Below are positions 15,441-23,693 of a stretch of DNA of 42,204 nt, in pieces. The notes beneath the pieces were generated by a model that saw nothing but the letters and a program-made list of their open reading frames with translations, had not been told where the DNA came from and made no database searches. Source of the stretch: Chlamydiales bacterium STE3 (lineage in GTDB: Bacteria > Chlamydiota > Chlamydiia > Chlamydiales > Parachlamydiaceae); the NCBI GenBank assembly GCA_011125455.1, contig VKHO01000007.1, forward strand, positions 1 through 42,204. Reading direction: 5' to 3'. Positions within the stretch are counted from its first letter, which is position 1, and each line of letters begins with the position of its first letter. The translations under genes were made by a program, and so were the position numbers.

Positions 15441-16906
15441 GCAAGTTGTTATCAAGCCAATCCCTAGCTTTGATGACAGATTTTTATCAGCTTTCTATGT
15501 CCTATGGGTATTGGAAAGCAGACCTGCATAATAAAGAGGCTGTGTTTCAGTTGTTTTTCAGAAAAACTCCTTTTAAAGGAGGGTTTACAATCACGTCTGG
15601 ATTAGAGTCTGTCATCGATTTTCTTGAAAATTTTCGATTTGATGAAAGCGATTTGTCCTACTTGAGGAATTTGAGAGATCATTCAGGCCATGCTTTTTTT
15701 TGTGATGAATTCTTCGACTACTTAAGTACATTAAAATTTACTTGCCATGTGGATGCGATTCCTGAAGGAACGGTCGTTTTTCCTTATGAACCTCTCTTAA
15801 GAATTCAAGGGCCTCTATTGCAATGTCAAATTTTAGAAAGCCCCTTGCTAAATTTGATCAACTTTCCTTCCTTAATCGCAACAAAAGCAGCCAGAGTATG
15901 TCTTGCAGCAGGTGAAGATCCTGTTTTTGAATTTGGCTTAAGGAGAGCTCAAGGTGTTGACGGTGCTTTAACTGCTAGCCGTGCAGCCTATGTCGGTGGC
16001 TGTCATGCAACATCTAATGTACTGGCAGGTAAATTGTTTGGGATTCCCGTAAGTGGAACCCATTCTCATAGTTGGGTTATGGTTTTCGCGGATGAATTAG
16101 AAGCATTTAAAACCTATAGTAAGAGTTTACCTGGCAATTGCGTCTTTTTGGTGGATACATACAATTCTATTGAGGGCATAAAAAAAGCGATTGAGGTGGG
16201 TACGTTACTAAAGCAAAATGGACAGAAGCTATTAGGAATTCGTCTAGACTCTGGAGATTTGGCTTATCTTAGCTTAATATCAAGAAAAATGCTCGATGAG
16301 AGGGGATTTAAAGATTGCAAGATTTACGCGAGCAATGAGCTGGATGAAACAGTCATCAGCGAACTTAAGCGGCAAGGCGCTAAAATAGATGTTTGGGGGG
16401 TAGGGACTAATCTAGTTACTGGTAAAGAGCAATCCGCATTAGATGGTGTTTATAAGCTTTCTGCGATTAGAGACGAAAACGACGATTGGCGCTATACTTT
16501 AAAGCTATCTGAGCAAATGTTGAAAGTTTCTAATCCAGGTATTTTGCAAGTGCGGCGTTTTAAAAAGAATTCAGAATTTATCGCTGATGCAATTTATGAC
16601 ATTCAGCATTCTCCTCAAGGCGATTTTTATATAGTAGATCCTTTCGATCCAACTCGTGAGAAAGTGATGAAGAGCACGTTAGAATTTGAAGATCTACTTG
16701 TTCCGATCTTTCGCCAGGGGAAGAGAGTCTATAATATTCCAAGCTTAGAGGAAGTCAGAAGAAAAACAAAAGAAAATCTCAGTTTTTTCTACCCAGGTGT
16801 CAAACGTTTTCTTAATCCGCACCAATATGTCGTTGGGATGGAAAGAAAAATTTATGAAATGAAAATTGAACTCATTAAGCATATTCGTAATCAAACAAAG
16901 TGCTGA
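15437..16906 (+). CDS. pncB: nicotinate phosphoribosyltransferase
   Basis: Converts nicotinate and PRPP (with ATP) to nicotinate mononucleotide, the committed step of the Preiss-Handler salvage route to NAD, in the cytoplasm. 489 residues, the length of the long bacterial NAPRTase group. Visible motifs are the N-terminal LMTDFYQLSMSYGY (12-25), the FRKTPFKGGF block (41-50), EFGLRRAQGVDGALTASRA (165-183) and the active-site His region SGTHSHSWVM (206-215). Further on, LVDTYNSIEG and GIRLDSGDL bind PRPP and ribose phosphate. Start ATG 15437 overlaps the lipoprotein stop. pncA follows 22 nt downstream, supplying the substrate. Confidence 0.95.
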   Translation: MSKLLSSQSLALMTDFYQLSMSYGYWKADLHNKEAVFQLFFRKTPFKGGFTITSGLESVIDFLENFRFDESDLSYLRNLRDHSGHAFFCDEFFDYLSTLKFTCHVDAIPEGTVVFPYEPLLRIQGPLLQCQILESPLLNLINFPSLIATKAARVCLAAGEDPVFEFGLRRAQGVDGALTASRAAYVGGCHATSNVLAGKLFGIPVSGTHSHSWVMVFADELEAFKTYSKSLPGNCVFLVDTYNSIEGIKKAIEVGTLLKQNGQKLLGIRLDSGDLAYLSLISRKMLDERGFKDCKIYASNELDETVISELKRQGAKIDVWGVGTNLVTGKEQSALDGVYKLSAIRDENDDWRYTLKLSEQMLKVSNPGILQVRRFKKNSEFIADAIYDIQHSPQGDFYIVDPFDPTREKVMKSTLEFEDLLVPIFRQGKRVYNIPSLEEVRRKTKENLSFFYPGVKRFLNPHQYVVGMERKIYEMKIELIKHIRNQTKC

Positions 16907-16928
16907 CGAGCTCAGAAAGAGTAATATT

Positions 16929-17567
16929 ATGAAAGCTTTAATTCTTGTTGATCTACAGAATGATTTTATGCCTGGTGGGGCTCTTGCCATTAAAGAGGGG
17001 CATAAAATTGTGCCAGTCGTGCAAAAACTTCTCACGTATCCCTTTGAGGTGATTATTGCAACAAAAGACTGGCATCCTAAAGGCCATTGCAGTTTTGCAA
17101 AAACTCATCAGTTAGCTCCAGGAGATGTGCTGAGGAATAGCACTGAGGAGCAAGTTTTATGGCCTGAACATTGTCTTCAAAATTCTCCTGGTTCAGAATT
17201 TAATCCAGGTTGGGATTTTAAAAAAGCTCATAAAATTATTTATAAAGGCACAGAAATTGATTTAGATAGTTATAGTACTTTTTTTGATAATCACCGTCAG
17301 CGCAGCACCGGTCTCGAAAATTACCTAAGGCAAAAAGGAATAAAAAGTGTCTATATTGCAGGATTAGCAACAGAGTACTGTGTGAAATATTCGGTTGTAG
17401 ACGCCTTACATCTCGGGTTTAATACATATGTAGTTATCGATGCTTGTAGGGGAGTGAATCTTCATCCTGATGACACAAAAACAGCGATTGAAGAGATGAT
17501 AAGAGCAGGAGCCCATATTATCACTTCAGAAAAACTATTAAAAAATAAAAAAATTTCCCCAAGCTAG
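16929..17567 (+). CDS. pncA: nicotinamidase
   Basis: Deamidates nicotinamide to nicotinate, feeding PncB. 212 residues from ATG 16929, chosen because AGAAAGAG lies 7-14 nt upstream and the protein then begins with the family sequence MKALILVDLQNDF. The open frame extends upstream to 16866 but that part overlaps pncB and has no homologous sequence. The catalytic triad is Asp8, Lys106 (IIYKGTE) and Cys151 (GLATEYCVKYS). Metal ligands are Asp47 and His49 (KDWHPKGH), with His81 (WPEHC) as the third. It is the last gene of the lipoprotein-pncB-pncA operon. A short hairpin TGCAGT-TTTT-ACTGCA (17571-17586) follows the stop. Confidence 0.95.
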   Translation: MKALILVDLQNDFMPGGALAIKEGHKIVPVVQKLLTYPFEVIIATKDWHPKGHCSFAKTHQLAPGDVLRNSTEEQVLWPEHCLQNSPGSEFNPGWDFKKAHKIIYKGTEIDLDSYSTFFDNHRQRSTGLENYLRQKGIKSVYIAGLATEYCVKYSVVDALHLGFNTYVVIDACRGVNLHPDDTKTAIEEMIRAGAHIITSEKLLKNKKISPS

Positions 17568-17607
17568 CAATGCAGTTTTTACTGCACCGTTAGTTCAGCT
17601 ATGTTTC

Positions 17608-17976
17608 TTAATTTGCTGCTTGCCAAAGCCCAATGAGATTACCTTCGGTATCTTGCACTCGAGCATAAAAACCAGACTCTGCGACATGCTGCTTCTCCAG
17701 AACAACTGACCCTCCAGCTTTTATGACCTTTTTTAAATAGTCTTCGATTGAATCAACTTCAACAACAATTGTGGTAGGCTCATTTGCTCGAGTTCTTTTA
17801 TAAAGCCCTCCGTTAATGCCATGTGCTTCTTCCCTTTTAGTTGTGATGGCAGAATGGTAATGATGAAAATCGGCTTCAGGCATTGGATGAATTTGCCATT
17901 CAAAAACTGTATTGTAGAATTTTTTAGCTCTTTCTAAGTCATCTGCTGGCACTTCGAAATGTCCTACCTTATCCAT
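17608..17976 (-). CDS. VOC-family (glyoxalase/bleomycin-resistance-like) protein
   Basis: 122 residues with the paired beta-alpha-beta-beta-beta modules of the vicinal oxygen chelate fold. The first is KVGHFEVPADDLERAKKFYNTVFEW (3-27) and the second begins TIVVEVDSIEDYLKKVIKAGG (about 68-88), ending YARVQDTEGNLIGLWQ. His6 and a Glu near the second module could form a metal site. This subgroup is widely annotated as glyoxalase-like but its substrate is unknown. AAGGAG lies 6 nt before ATG 17976. It is monocistronic, convergent with pncA. Confidence 0.85.
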   Translation of the reverse strand: MDKVGHFEVPADDLERAKKFYNTVFEWQIHPMPEADFHHYHSAITTKREEAHGINGGLYKRTRANEPTTIVVEVDSIEDYLKKVIKAGGSVVLEKQHVAESGFYARVQDTEGNLIGLWQAAN

Positions 17977-18128
17977 ACAATCTCCTTTTTTTACGATCCA
18001 TAAGGGTAATCATATTTTTATAAAAATAATTAATCAAATTGAATATAACATTGAAGAACAGAGTGAGACTTGAGTACTACACCTCAATCTGCTATCTTCT
18101 GGAGGAGAATCACAATGAAAGGAATGGT

Positions 18129-19604
18129 ATGTTACAACGGTTTGCCTATTTATTTTTTTTGATGTTTGCTTATTTGGCTGCAGAGGACGATAAATCCTCC
18201 CGATCTCCAATGAATGAGGTTTTTTCTGAAACAAACCATACAGTTTCCATTCAAGGAAAAACAATCAATTATAAGGCGACCGCGGGAAATCTCATTATTA
18301 AAGACAATAAAAACAACCAGGATTCCGCGAGCATTTTCTTTGTTTCTTATATGAAAGAGGGATCCTCAGATAATAGCAACCGGCCCATTACTTTTTGCTT
18401 TAATGGCGGCCCCGGTAGTGCAGCAATTTGGTTAAATATTGGTGTGTTTGGTCCCCGACTTATTAAATTAACAAATGAGAATGCATTTGTTGCTCCTTAT
18501 CATCTTACTGATAATAACGAATCGATTTTAGATATGACAGATCTTGTCTTTGTAGATCCTGTCTCCGTAGGTCATAGCACCGCAGCCCCCGGGGTTGATC
18601 CTAAAAACTTTCACGGTGTTGATCAAGATGTGAATTCTTTTGCAGAATTTATCCGATTGTATCTTTCTCGCTATAAGCGATGGAATTCACCCAAGTACAT
18701 TGCTGGAGAAAGTTATGGAACTACACGCGCTGGAAGTTTAAGCAAAGTATTACAAAATGATTACAAAGTATTTTTAAACGGTGTCATTTTAGTCTCTTCG
18801 ATTATGGATTTTCATACTAAGGATCCCTCTTCGACTAATGATCTTCCCTATATGCTCTATCTTCCAACCTATACCGCAACAGCTTGGTACCATAAAAAAC
18901 TGCCCGAGAATATGACGGGTGATTTGCGCGATATTCTTACTGAAGCGGAAGAGTTCGCGATGAATAAGTATGCCTTGGCTTTACTGAAGGGCGACAATTT
19001 AAAGAAGGAGGAGCGCAATGCTATTATAGCTAAGCTTTCTGAATTGACTGGTTTGTCTCAGGAATACATCGATTTCTCAGATCTTAGAGTGCATCCGATG
19101 CGCTTTACTAAAGAGCTTCTCCGCCATGATCGAAAAGTTGTTGGTCGCTTTGATAGCCGTCATTCAGCATCGGAATTAGATCCCTGTAATGATTATGCGA
19201 CTACAGACCCCAGTTTCAATGCGATTATTGGAGCTTTTACGGGAGCATTTAATGAATATTTGGCAAATGAGCTTAAGTGGAAAAACGAAAATCAATACTT
19301 TGTTTTGGCCGATGTGCATCCCTGGGATTGGGGCAAGGCCAACCAGTATTTAAATACGAGTGATGATTTGGCGCAATCTTTAGTTAAAAATCCTAATCTT
19401 AAGGTGTTTGTCGCTAGCGGCTATTACGATCTTGCAACTCCTTACTATGCGACTGTATTTACCTTTGACCACTTAGGGATAAATACAAGTTTGCGAGAAA
19501 GGCTTTTTATGTATGAGTATGAAGGGGGCCATATGATGTATCTTTCCAAGCCGATTTTGTCAAAAATGCGAAGAGATCTCGAGTACTTTTACAATGCTAA
19601 GTAA
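18129..19604 (+). CDS. secreted S10-family serine carboxypeptidase
   Basis: 491 residues from ATG 18129. This start gives a clean signal peptide (MLQRFAYLFFLMFAYLAA) with AAAGGA 5 nt upstream; a longer frame from 18039 adds 30 residues that would bury it. The catalytic triad of the S10 alpha/beta hydrolases is present: Ser195 in AGESYGTTRAG, Asp434 in SGYYDLATPYYA and His468 in EYEGGHMMYLS. The oxyanion/NGGPGS motif (FCFNGGPGSAAIW) occurs near residue 95. S10 enzymes remove C-terminal residues from peptides at acidic pH and are unusual in bacteria but recurrent in intracellular ones. The strongest Shine-Dalgarno (GGAGGAG, 18101-18107) points instead to an out-of-frame 15-codon ORF at ATG 18115. 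Confidence 0.9.
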   Translation: MLQRFAYLFFLMFAYLAAEDDKSSRSPMNEVFSETNHTVSIQGKTINYKATAGNLIIKDNKNNQDSASIFFVSYMKEGSSDNSNRPITFCFNGGPGSAAIWLNIGVFGPRLIKLTNENAFVAPYHLTDNNESILDMTDLVFVDPVSVGHSTAAPGVDPKNFHGVDQDVNSFAEFIRLYLSRYKRWNSPKYIAGESYGTTRAGSLSKVLQNDYKVFLNGVILVSSIMDFHTKDPSSTNDLPYMLYLPTYTATAWYHKKLPENMTGDLRDILTEAEEFAMNKYALALLKGDNLKKEERNAIIAKLSELTGLSQEYIDFSDLRVHPMRFTKELLRHDRKVVGRFDSRHSASELDPCNDYATTDPSFNAIIGAFTGAFNEYLANELKWKNENQYFVLADVHPWDWGKANQYLNTSDDLAQSLVKNPNLKVFVASGYYDLATPYYATVFTFDHLGINTSLRERLFMYEYEGGHMMYLSKPILSKMRRDLEYFYNAK

Positions 19605-19605
19605 T

Positions 19606-19635
19606 TTAAAGGAGAGGCTTTAGCCTCTCCTTTAA
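19606..19635. terminator. bidirectional terminator between S10 peptidase and kinase genes
   Basis: A perfect 13-bp stem TTAAAGGAGAGGC (19606-19618) / GCCTCTCCTTTAA (19623-19635) with loop TTTA. It begins one base after the peptidase stop, and the right arm contains the kinase stop codon (19632-19634). Symmetry allows use from both strands, with short T-runs. Confidence 0.75.
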
Positions 19636-20939
19636 GCGAGCAAAGAGGAGTATTTATTCATGTAGTCTAATGCTTTTTGAGGAGACCAGCGTTTTGCAGG
19701 GTTAGAGGTTAAGAGTTTTGAGATAAGAAATTCCGGAGAATAACTTTCCTTGCCTCTCAACTTAGAAAGAATTTTTTTGTGAGTGGGAGTTTTAAGTTCT
19801 TTTAGTAGCTGCTGAATGTCTGATTTCCTAGGTTTTCCTTCAAAGGGTTTTTGTTGAAAATGTAGCTCATAAAGGATAATTCCAAGAGACCAGCTATCCA
19901 ATTTTACAGGATCAGAAATTCCATCTTTTTGAAAAGCTTCGGGGGCCGCGTAGCTTTTGGTACCAACAAAAGACTTAAAGGCTTCTAGATCATCGCTTCG
20001 AGAAGACAGATCAAAGTCCACAATCTTTGCTCTGGGATTTTGTTCGGGCGAGCTGTCTGTTTTAAGGAGGATATTGGCAGGTTTTAAGTCTCTATGAACA
20101 TAACCTTGTGCGTTCATAAAAGCTACCCCTTGCAAAACATCATGAAAAATGGTGAGTTTCTGTTTAGGGGATAATGCTTTAGAGTGCCTTAAATCTGTTT
20201 CGCAATAACCCATTAAGAAGCCAGGCTTCTGCTTTTTTTTAATTTGATTGGTGAAAGAGTAGTATTTTACAAAAGGAACTTCAGTGGTTGGATTAGACCT
20301 TTTGAATTCAGAATAAAGAGTTTGTCCTATCTGATATTCTTTTTCTAAATCCTTAAGTGCATCTCCATCTAGGTTTTTTACTTCGGCATAGGCGGCTCTT
20401 TTGATAAAATCTCCAGAATGCACCTTAGTAAACACATGGACAGCCTTGAAACCTCCCTTGCCTAGCTGTTTGCTTCCAGGCTGATAGGCCTTGATTTTTC
20501 CTTTTCTAGAGAGGAAGAAGAGCCTACCATTATCAACAGTAGCATAACGATGACCAAGATTTAAATTGCCTGTCAAAATTTTTTTTACTGCGTCATCAGA
20601 GTCAGGGATCGCCATTAAAGATTCAAGATTGCCCTGAGTGTCTTTTAAAATATTTTCGATGACATTTCCTCTAAGCTTTAACTCCTTTTGTAAGTCGCTC
20701 ATTCTTATTAGGATATCCTGCTCTTTGCCATCCACTTCCGTTTTTATTTTGATGTGTTTAGCAAAAAAAGCTCGAAAAGGACGAACAGTAAAGACGCCTT
20801 CTTTATTTTTATTATATAAACGAGCAGAAAGGTCAATGTGTTTGGCATGGCCCTTTTGAGTTGGAAGTATTAGAGAAAGTTTTTTTCTTTGAGGATCAAA
20901 GCTTGCAGAAAATGGATTGTCATTTTTTATTATACTCAT
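19632..20939 (-). CDS. Hanks-type Ser/Thr protein kinase with N-terminal extension
   Basis: 435 residues. The kinase domain spans about 155-432: Gly loop QLGKGGFKAVHVF (158-170), ATP-anchoring Lys188 (YAEVK), the catalytic loop HRDLKPANI (282-290) with Asp284 and Asn289, metal-binding VDFD (307-310) where Asp310 replaces the usual Gly of DFG, activation-loop end GTKSYAAPEAF (326-336) and DSWSLGIILYELH (348-360). All catalytic residues are present, so it is likely active. The first 155 residues are basic and unrecognised, with no membrane segment. In Chlamydiae such kinases (Pkn1/PknD/Pkn5 types) act inside the bacterium or are secreted; the absence of a TM helix is closer to the Pkn5/effector layout, but that is inference. 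It is monocistronic with an (ATTA)n-rich upstream region. Confidence 0.9.
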   Translation of the reverse strand: MSIIKNDNPFSASFDPQRKKLSLILPTQKGHAKHIDLSARLYNKNKEGVFTVRPFRAFFAKHIKIKTEVDGKEQDILIRMSDLQKELKLRGNVIENILKDTQGNLESLMAIPDSDDAVKKILTGNLNLGHRYATVDNGRLFFLSRKGKIKAYQPGSKQLGKGGFKAVHVFTKVHSGDFIKRAAYAEVKNLDGDALKDLEKEYQIGQTLYSEFKRSNPTTEVPFVKYYSFTNQIKKKQKPGFLMGYCETDLRHSKALSPKQKLTIFHDVLQGVAFMNAQGYVHRDLKPANILLKTDSSPEQNPRAKIVDFDLSSRSDDLEAFKSFVGTKSYAAPEAFQKDGISDPVKLDSWSLGIILYELHFQQKPFEGKPRKSDIQQLLKELKTPTHKKILSKLRGKESYSPEFLISKLLTSNPAKRWSPQKALDYMNKYSSLLA

Positions 20940-21029
20940 ATCAATATGATAACATATTAATAATTATTAAATTAATTAATTAATTGTTATTAATTGGGTA
21001 AATTTTAAATTAATAGTTTTTATTTAAAA

Positions 21030-22415
21030 CTAAATCATTTTTTCTGGTTTGACGGCATTTTCGAATTCTTGTTCAGAAAGAAAGCCCAGTTCCAGGCAAG
21101 CTTCCTTAAGAGTTTTATTTTCATGGTAGGCTTTTAAGGCAATTTTTGAAGATTTATCATAACCGATAATCGGGTTTAAGCAGGTAACGAGCATAAGAGA
21201 CTTTTCAACGTAATGGTTGATTTGCGAGATATTCGGTTGCATTCCCTTGACCATATAATTTGCAAAACTTCGGCAACCATCGCTTAAGAGCTGTGCTGAA
21301 TGGAGGAAGTTGTAAATAATAAGCGGCTTAAAGACATTGAGCTCAAAATTCCCCTGGCTTCCGGCAATGGCGATTGCTGTATCATTCCCTAATACTTGAA
21401 TACAAACCATCGTTAAAGCTTCAGATTGAGTGGGGTTCACTTTGCCCGGCATAATGGAAGAACCCGGCTCATTTTCGGGAAGATTGAGTTCAGCAAGACC
21501 ACACCTTGGGCCTGATCCTAGCCAACGGATGTCGTTGGCAATTTTCATAAGACTGCAAGCAAGCGTTTTAAGTGCACCGCTTGCGAAAACAAGGGCATCA
21601 TGGGAGGCCAGCGCTGCGAATTTGTTAGGAGCAGAAAGAAATGGCAATCCTGTCTTTTCTGCTACTTGTGCCGCAACAAAGGGTCCAAAACGGGGATCGG
21701 CATTTAAACCAGTACCAACAGCGGTTCCTCCAATGGCAAGCTCGTAAAGACCTGGAAGCGTGGATTGGATACGCTCCAAATCCTGATTGAGCTGTGCAAC
21801 ATAGCCAGAAAACTCTTGTCCTAAGGTTAAAGGCACAGCATCCATTAAATGCGTTCTTCCGATTTTAATTAAATCTTTATACTGACCAGCTTTTTCTTCT
21901 AATGCATCGCGCAGCAATCGAATATTAGGAAGCAATTGTTGATGAAGCATCAAAGCGGCAGAGATATGCATGGCGGTTGGGAAAACATCGTTAGAGGATT
22001 GCGATCTATTAACATGGTCATTGGGATGAATCGGATTTTTGGATCCCATGATCCCACCTAGCAAAGTAATCGCTCGGTTGGCGATCACTTCGTTGACATT
22101 CATATTCGTTTGAGTCCCGCTACCTGTTTGCCATACGCTTAAGGGAAACTCTTCATCTAAAAGACCCTGAATCACTTCATCAGCAGCAGTCATAATTGCC
22201 TTAGCATGCTCTTCCGAGAGAAGTTTAAGAGCAAAATTAGTCTCTGCACTTGCCTTCTTTAAGATTCCAAAAGCTTGAATTAGCGACTTTGGCATTCGGT
22301 CAAAACCAATATTGAAATACTTTAAAGAACGTTCAGTTTGCGCTCCCCATAAATGATTGGAGGGGACTTCTACTTCTCCTAAACTATCTATTTCTTTTCG
22401 GTGAGAGTGTTCCAT
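21030..22415 (-). CDS. fumC: fumarate hydratase, class II
   Basis: Interconverts fumarate and malate in the TCA cycle; iron-independent homotetramer in the cytoplasm. 461 residues, the usual class II length. Signature [16 protein letters not shown] (catalytic Ser loop, in the last third) is intact. So are [34 protein letters not shown] and [19 protein letters not shown], which build the active site between subunits. The start [18 protein letters not shown] fits the family N-terminus (E-x-D-x-x-G-x-x-x-V). A 15-bp palindrome lies about 32-46 bp upstream of the start (22447-22461). Monocistronic. Confidence 0.96.
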   Translation of the reverse strand: MEHSHRKEIDSLGEVEVPSNHLWGAQTERSLKYFNIGFDRMPKSLIQAFGILKKASAETNFALKLLSEEHAKAIMTAADEVIQGLLDEEFPLSVWQTGSGTQTNMNVNEVIANRAITLLGGIMGSKNPIHPNDHVNRSQSSNDVFPTAMHISAALMLHQQLLPNIRLLRDALEEKAGQYKDLIKIGRTHLMDAVPLTLGQEFSGYVAQLNQDLERIQSTLPGLYELAIGGTAVGTGLNADPRFGPFVAAQVAEKTGLPFLSAPNKFAALASHDALVFASGALKTLACSLMKIANDIRWLGSGPRCGLAELNLPENEPGSSIMPGKVNPTQSEALTMVCIQVLGNDTAIAIAGSQGNFELNVFKPLIIYNFLHSAQLLSDGCRSFANYMVKGMQPNISQINHYVEKSLMLVTCLNPIIGYDKSSKIALKAYHENKTLKEACLELGFLSEQEFENAVKPEKMI

Positions 22416-22446
22416 GAATTCCAGCCCCTTTTTTGGCTCACCTTAG

Positions 22447-22461
22447 CACAATTAAATTGTG
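22447..22461. promoter_or_regulatory. 15-bp palindrome upstream of fumC
   Basis: CACAATT-A-AATTGTG is a perfect dyad 32 bp upstream of the fumC start and close to the divergent small frame at 22,489. Its size and position suit an operator. No regulator can be named. Confidence 0.35.
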
Positions 22462-22488
22462 AAGAAAAATGATTTTTTTAGGCTTTAA

Positions 22489-22647
22489 ATGCTACCATCA
22501 TTTGTCTTACAAGGGCTTTTTAAATTCAGATCACTCCTGGCTTATCTTTTTTTCTATGTCGTAGTTTGCTTGATTTGTGCTTATCTTTCCCAAGTGTTTG
22601 ACTACTTCATCATTCACGGGGAATTTTACATGATTGTATTGGATTGA
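22489..22647 (+). CDS. small hypothetical membrane protein, 52 aa
   Basis: An open frame from ATG 22489 to TGA 22645-22647 encodes MLPSFVLQGLFKFRS, a hydrophobic helix of about 20 residues (LLAYLFFYVVVCLICAYL), and a short tail SQVFDYFIIHGEFYMIVLD. One transmembrane helix with basic residues before it would place the N-terminus in the cytoplasm. The Shine-Dalgarno is weak (TTTAGG). It lies in an otherwise empty divergent gap between fumC and the SPL gene. It may be real or chance. Confidence 0.3.
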   Translation: MLPSFVLQGLFKFRSLLAYLFFYVVVCLICAYLSQVFDYFIIHGEFYMIVLD

Positions 22648-22694
22648 AACTAAAGAACTAGAGACTTAAAATTTATTTTATTAAGGAGAACTTA

Positions 22695-23684
22695 TTAAGA
22701 GAGAATAGCGAACAATTTATCTTTTGGAACGTAGCTTTGGATTTTATCGTAACAAAATTTTAATATTTGGTTCTCTAGAGAATCTCTATAACCGATTAAA
22801 TGGCCTTTTTGCGTTAAAGAATGAGCATAAAGCTTTTCATCTGGATACAAATGGGTCATCTTCTGATAAGCCGTTTTTGCCAAGCGAAAAGGGCTTAAAG
22901 TTACAGAATGGAGCTGTTTTAGATTCACTGCCTGAAAAACACTATCGAAAAATTGCGCATATTTTTCTTCAAAGCCACTGCAGTAAATAAGGGGATCAAA
23001 ACGCAAACCAATTTTCCACCCATGCTCTTGAAGTCTTTTAATGGCATCTAAGCGGTTTTCGATCGAGGAAGCTTTATGCTCCAAGCTTGCCGAGAGATCT
23101 TTTGGCATAAGGCTGTAGGCAATGACGCAATTATAGAGCGCTTCAGATTGCATTAATATAGAAATATTGGTGCTTTTCGTGCGAATTTCAAAAATTGCTT
23201 CTGGATGATCAGCATAAAAAGGCAAAAAATTTTTTAAAAAATGTGTGGTTGGTTCTAAAGCAAGGCTATCGCCATTATACCCGCAGAAAAAAGTGCAGGT
23301 TTCTCCAGGATTTTGCTGAATAATGTCTAGGATGGCATTTTGAAAATCTTTGTAATTAGCGAAGAGCACAAAATTTGCTGAGGAGTACTGCCCTTGTAGT
23401 GAGCAGTAGCGGCAATCAAATGGGCAGTTAAATAGGTGGGAAAAGTAATAATTTTTTGTGCCACCTATCCCATATTCCTTAGGTGTCTTTAAAACAAGTT
23501 GTCCTGTTTTTTTGGCTAGTATTAAAGAAGGATTTTCCTTCTGTAAACGAAAATTTTGGCTGTCCTGATGAAAAATGTCGCCATATTTTTCACAATAAAT
23601 TGCTTGAACGTTATATTGCTGGCAAATCTGCTTGACTAATGGTAAGTCCTGAATATTTCTTTCTACATAGATAAATCGGAACAT
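22695..23684 (-). CDS. SPL-family radical SAM protein
   Basis: 329 residues. The CX3CX2C cluster motif of radical SAM enzymes is at Cys87, Cys91 and Cys94 (NCPFDCRYCSLQG), preceded by the GIGGTKNYYFSHLF lead-in seen in spore photoproduct lyase relatives. A TIM-barrel continues with FFCGYNGDSLALEP, IRTKSTNISIL and GLRFDPLIYC. Spore photoproduct lyase itself repairs a UV thymine dimer in spores; this non-sporulating lineage cannot use it so, and the family includes enzymes of unknown function. It starts 9 nt after the nucleosidase-like gene and is surely co-transcribed with it. It could act on DNA, RNA or a nucleoside derivative. Confidence 0.85.
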   Translation of the reverse strand: MFRFIYVERNIQDLPLVKQICQQYNVQAIYCEKYGDIFHQDSQNFRLQKENPSLILAKKTGQLVLKTPKEYGIGGTKNYYFSHLFNCPFDCRYCSLQGQYSSANFVLFANYKDFQNAILDIIQQNPGETCTFFCGYNGDSLALEPTTHFLKNFLPFYADHPEAIFEIRTKSTNISILMQSEALYNCVIAYSLMPKDLSASLEHKASSIENRLDAIKRLQEHGWKIGLRFDPLIYCSGFEEKYAQFFDSVFQAVNLKQLHSVTLSPFRLAKTAYQKMTHLYPDEKLYAHSLTQKGHLIGYRDSLENQILKFCYDKIQSYVPKDKLFAILS

Positions 23685-23693
23685 ATTAACATC

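Noticed and set aside
20941-21025. ATTA-rich microsatellite upstream of the kinase
   Set aside because: Simple AT-rich promoter sequence; the repeat is short and imperfect.
22695-23684. Radical SAM protein as MqnC of the futalosine pathway
   Set aside because: The lead-in to the cysteines and the barrel motifs look like the SPL family, not MqnC; kept as an alternative only for the neighbouring nucleosidase.
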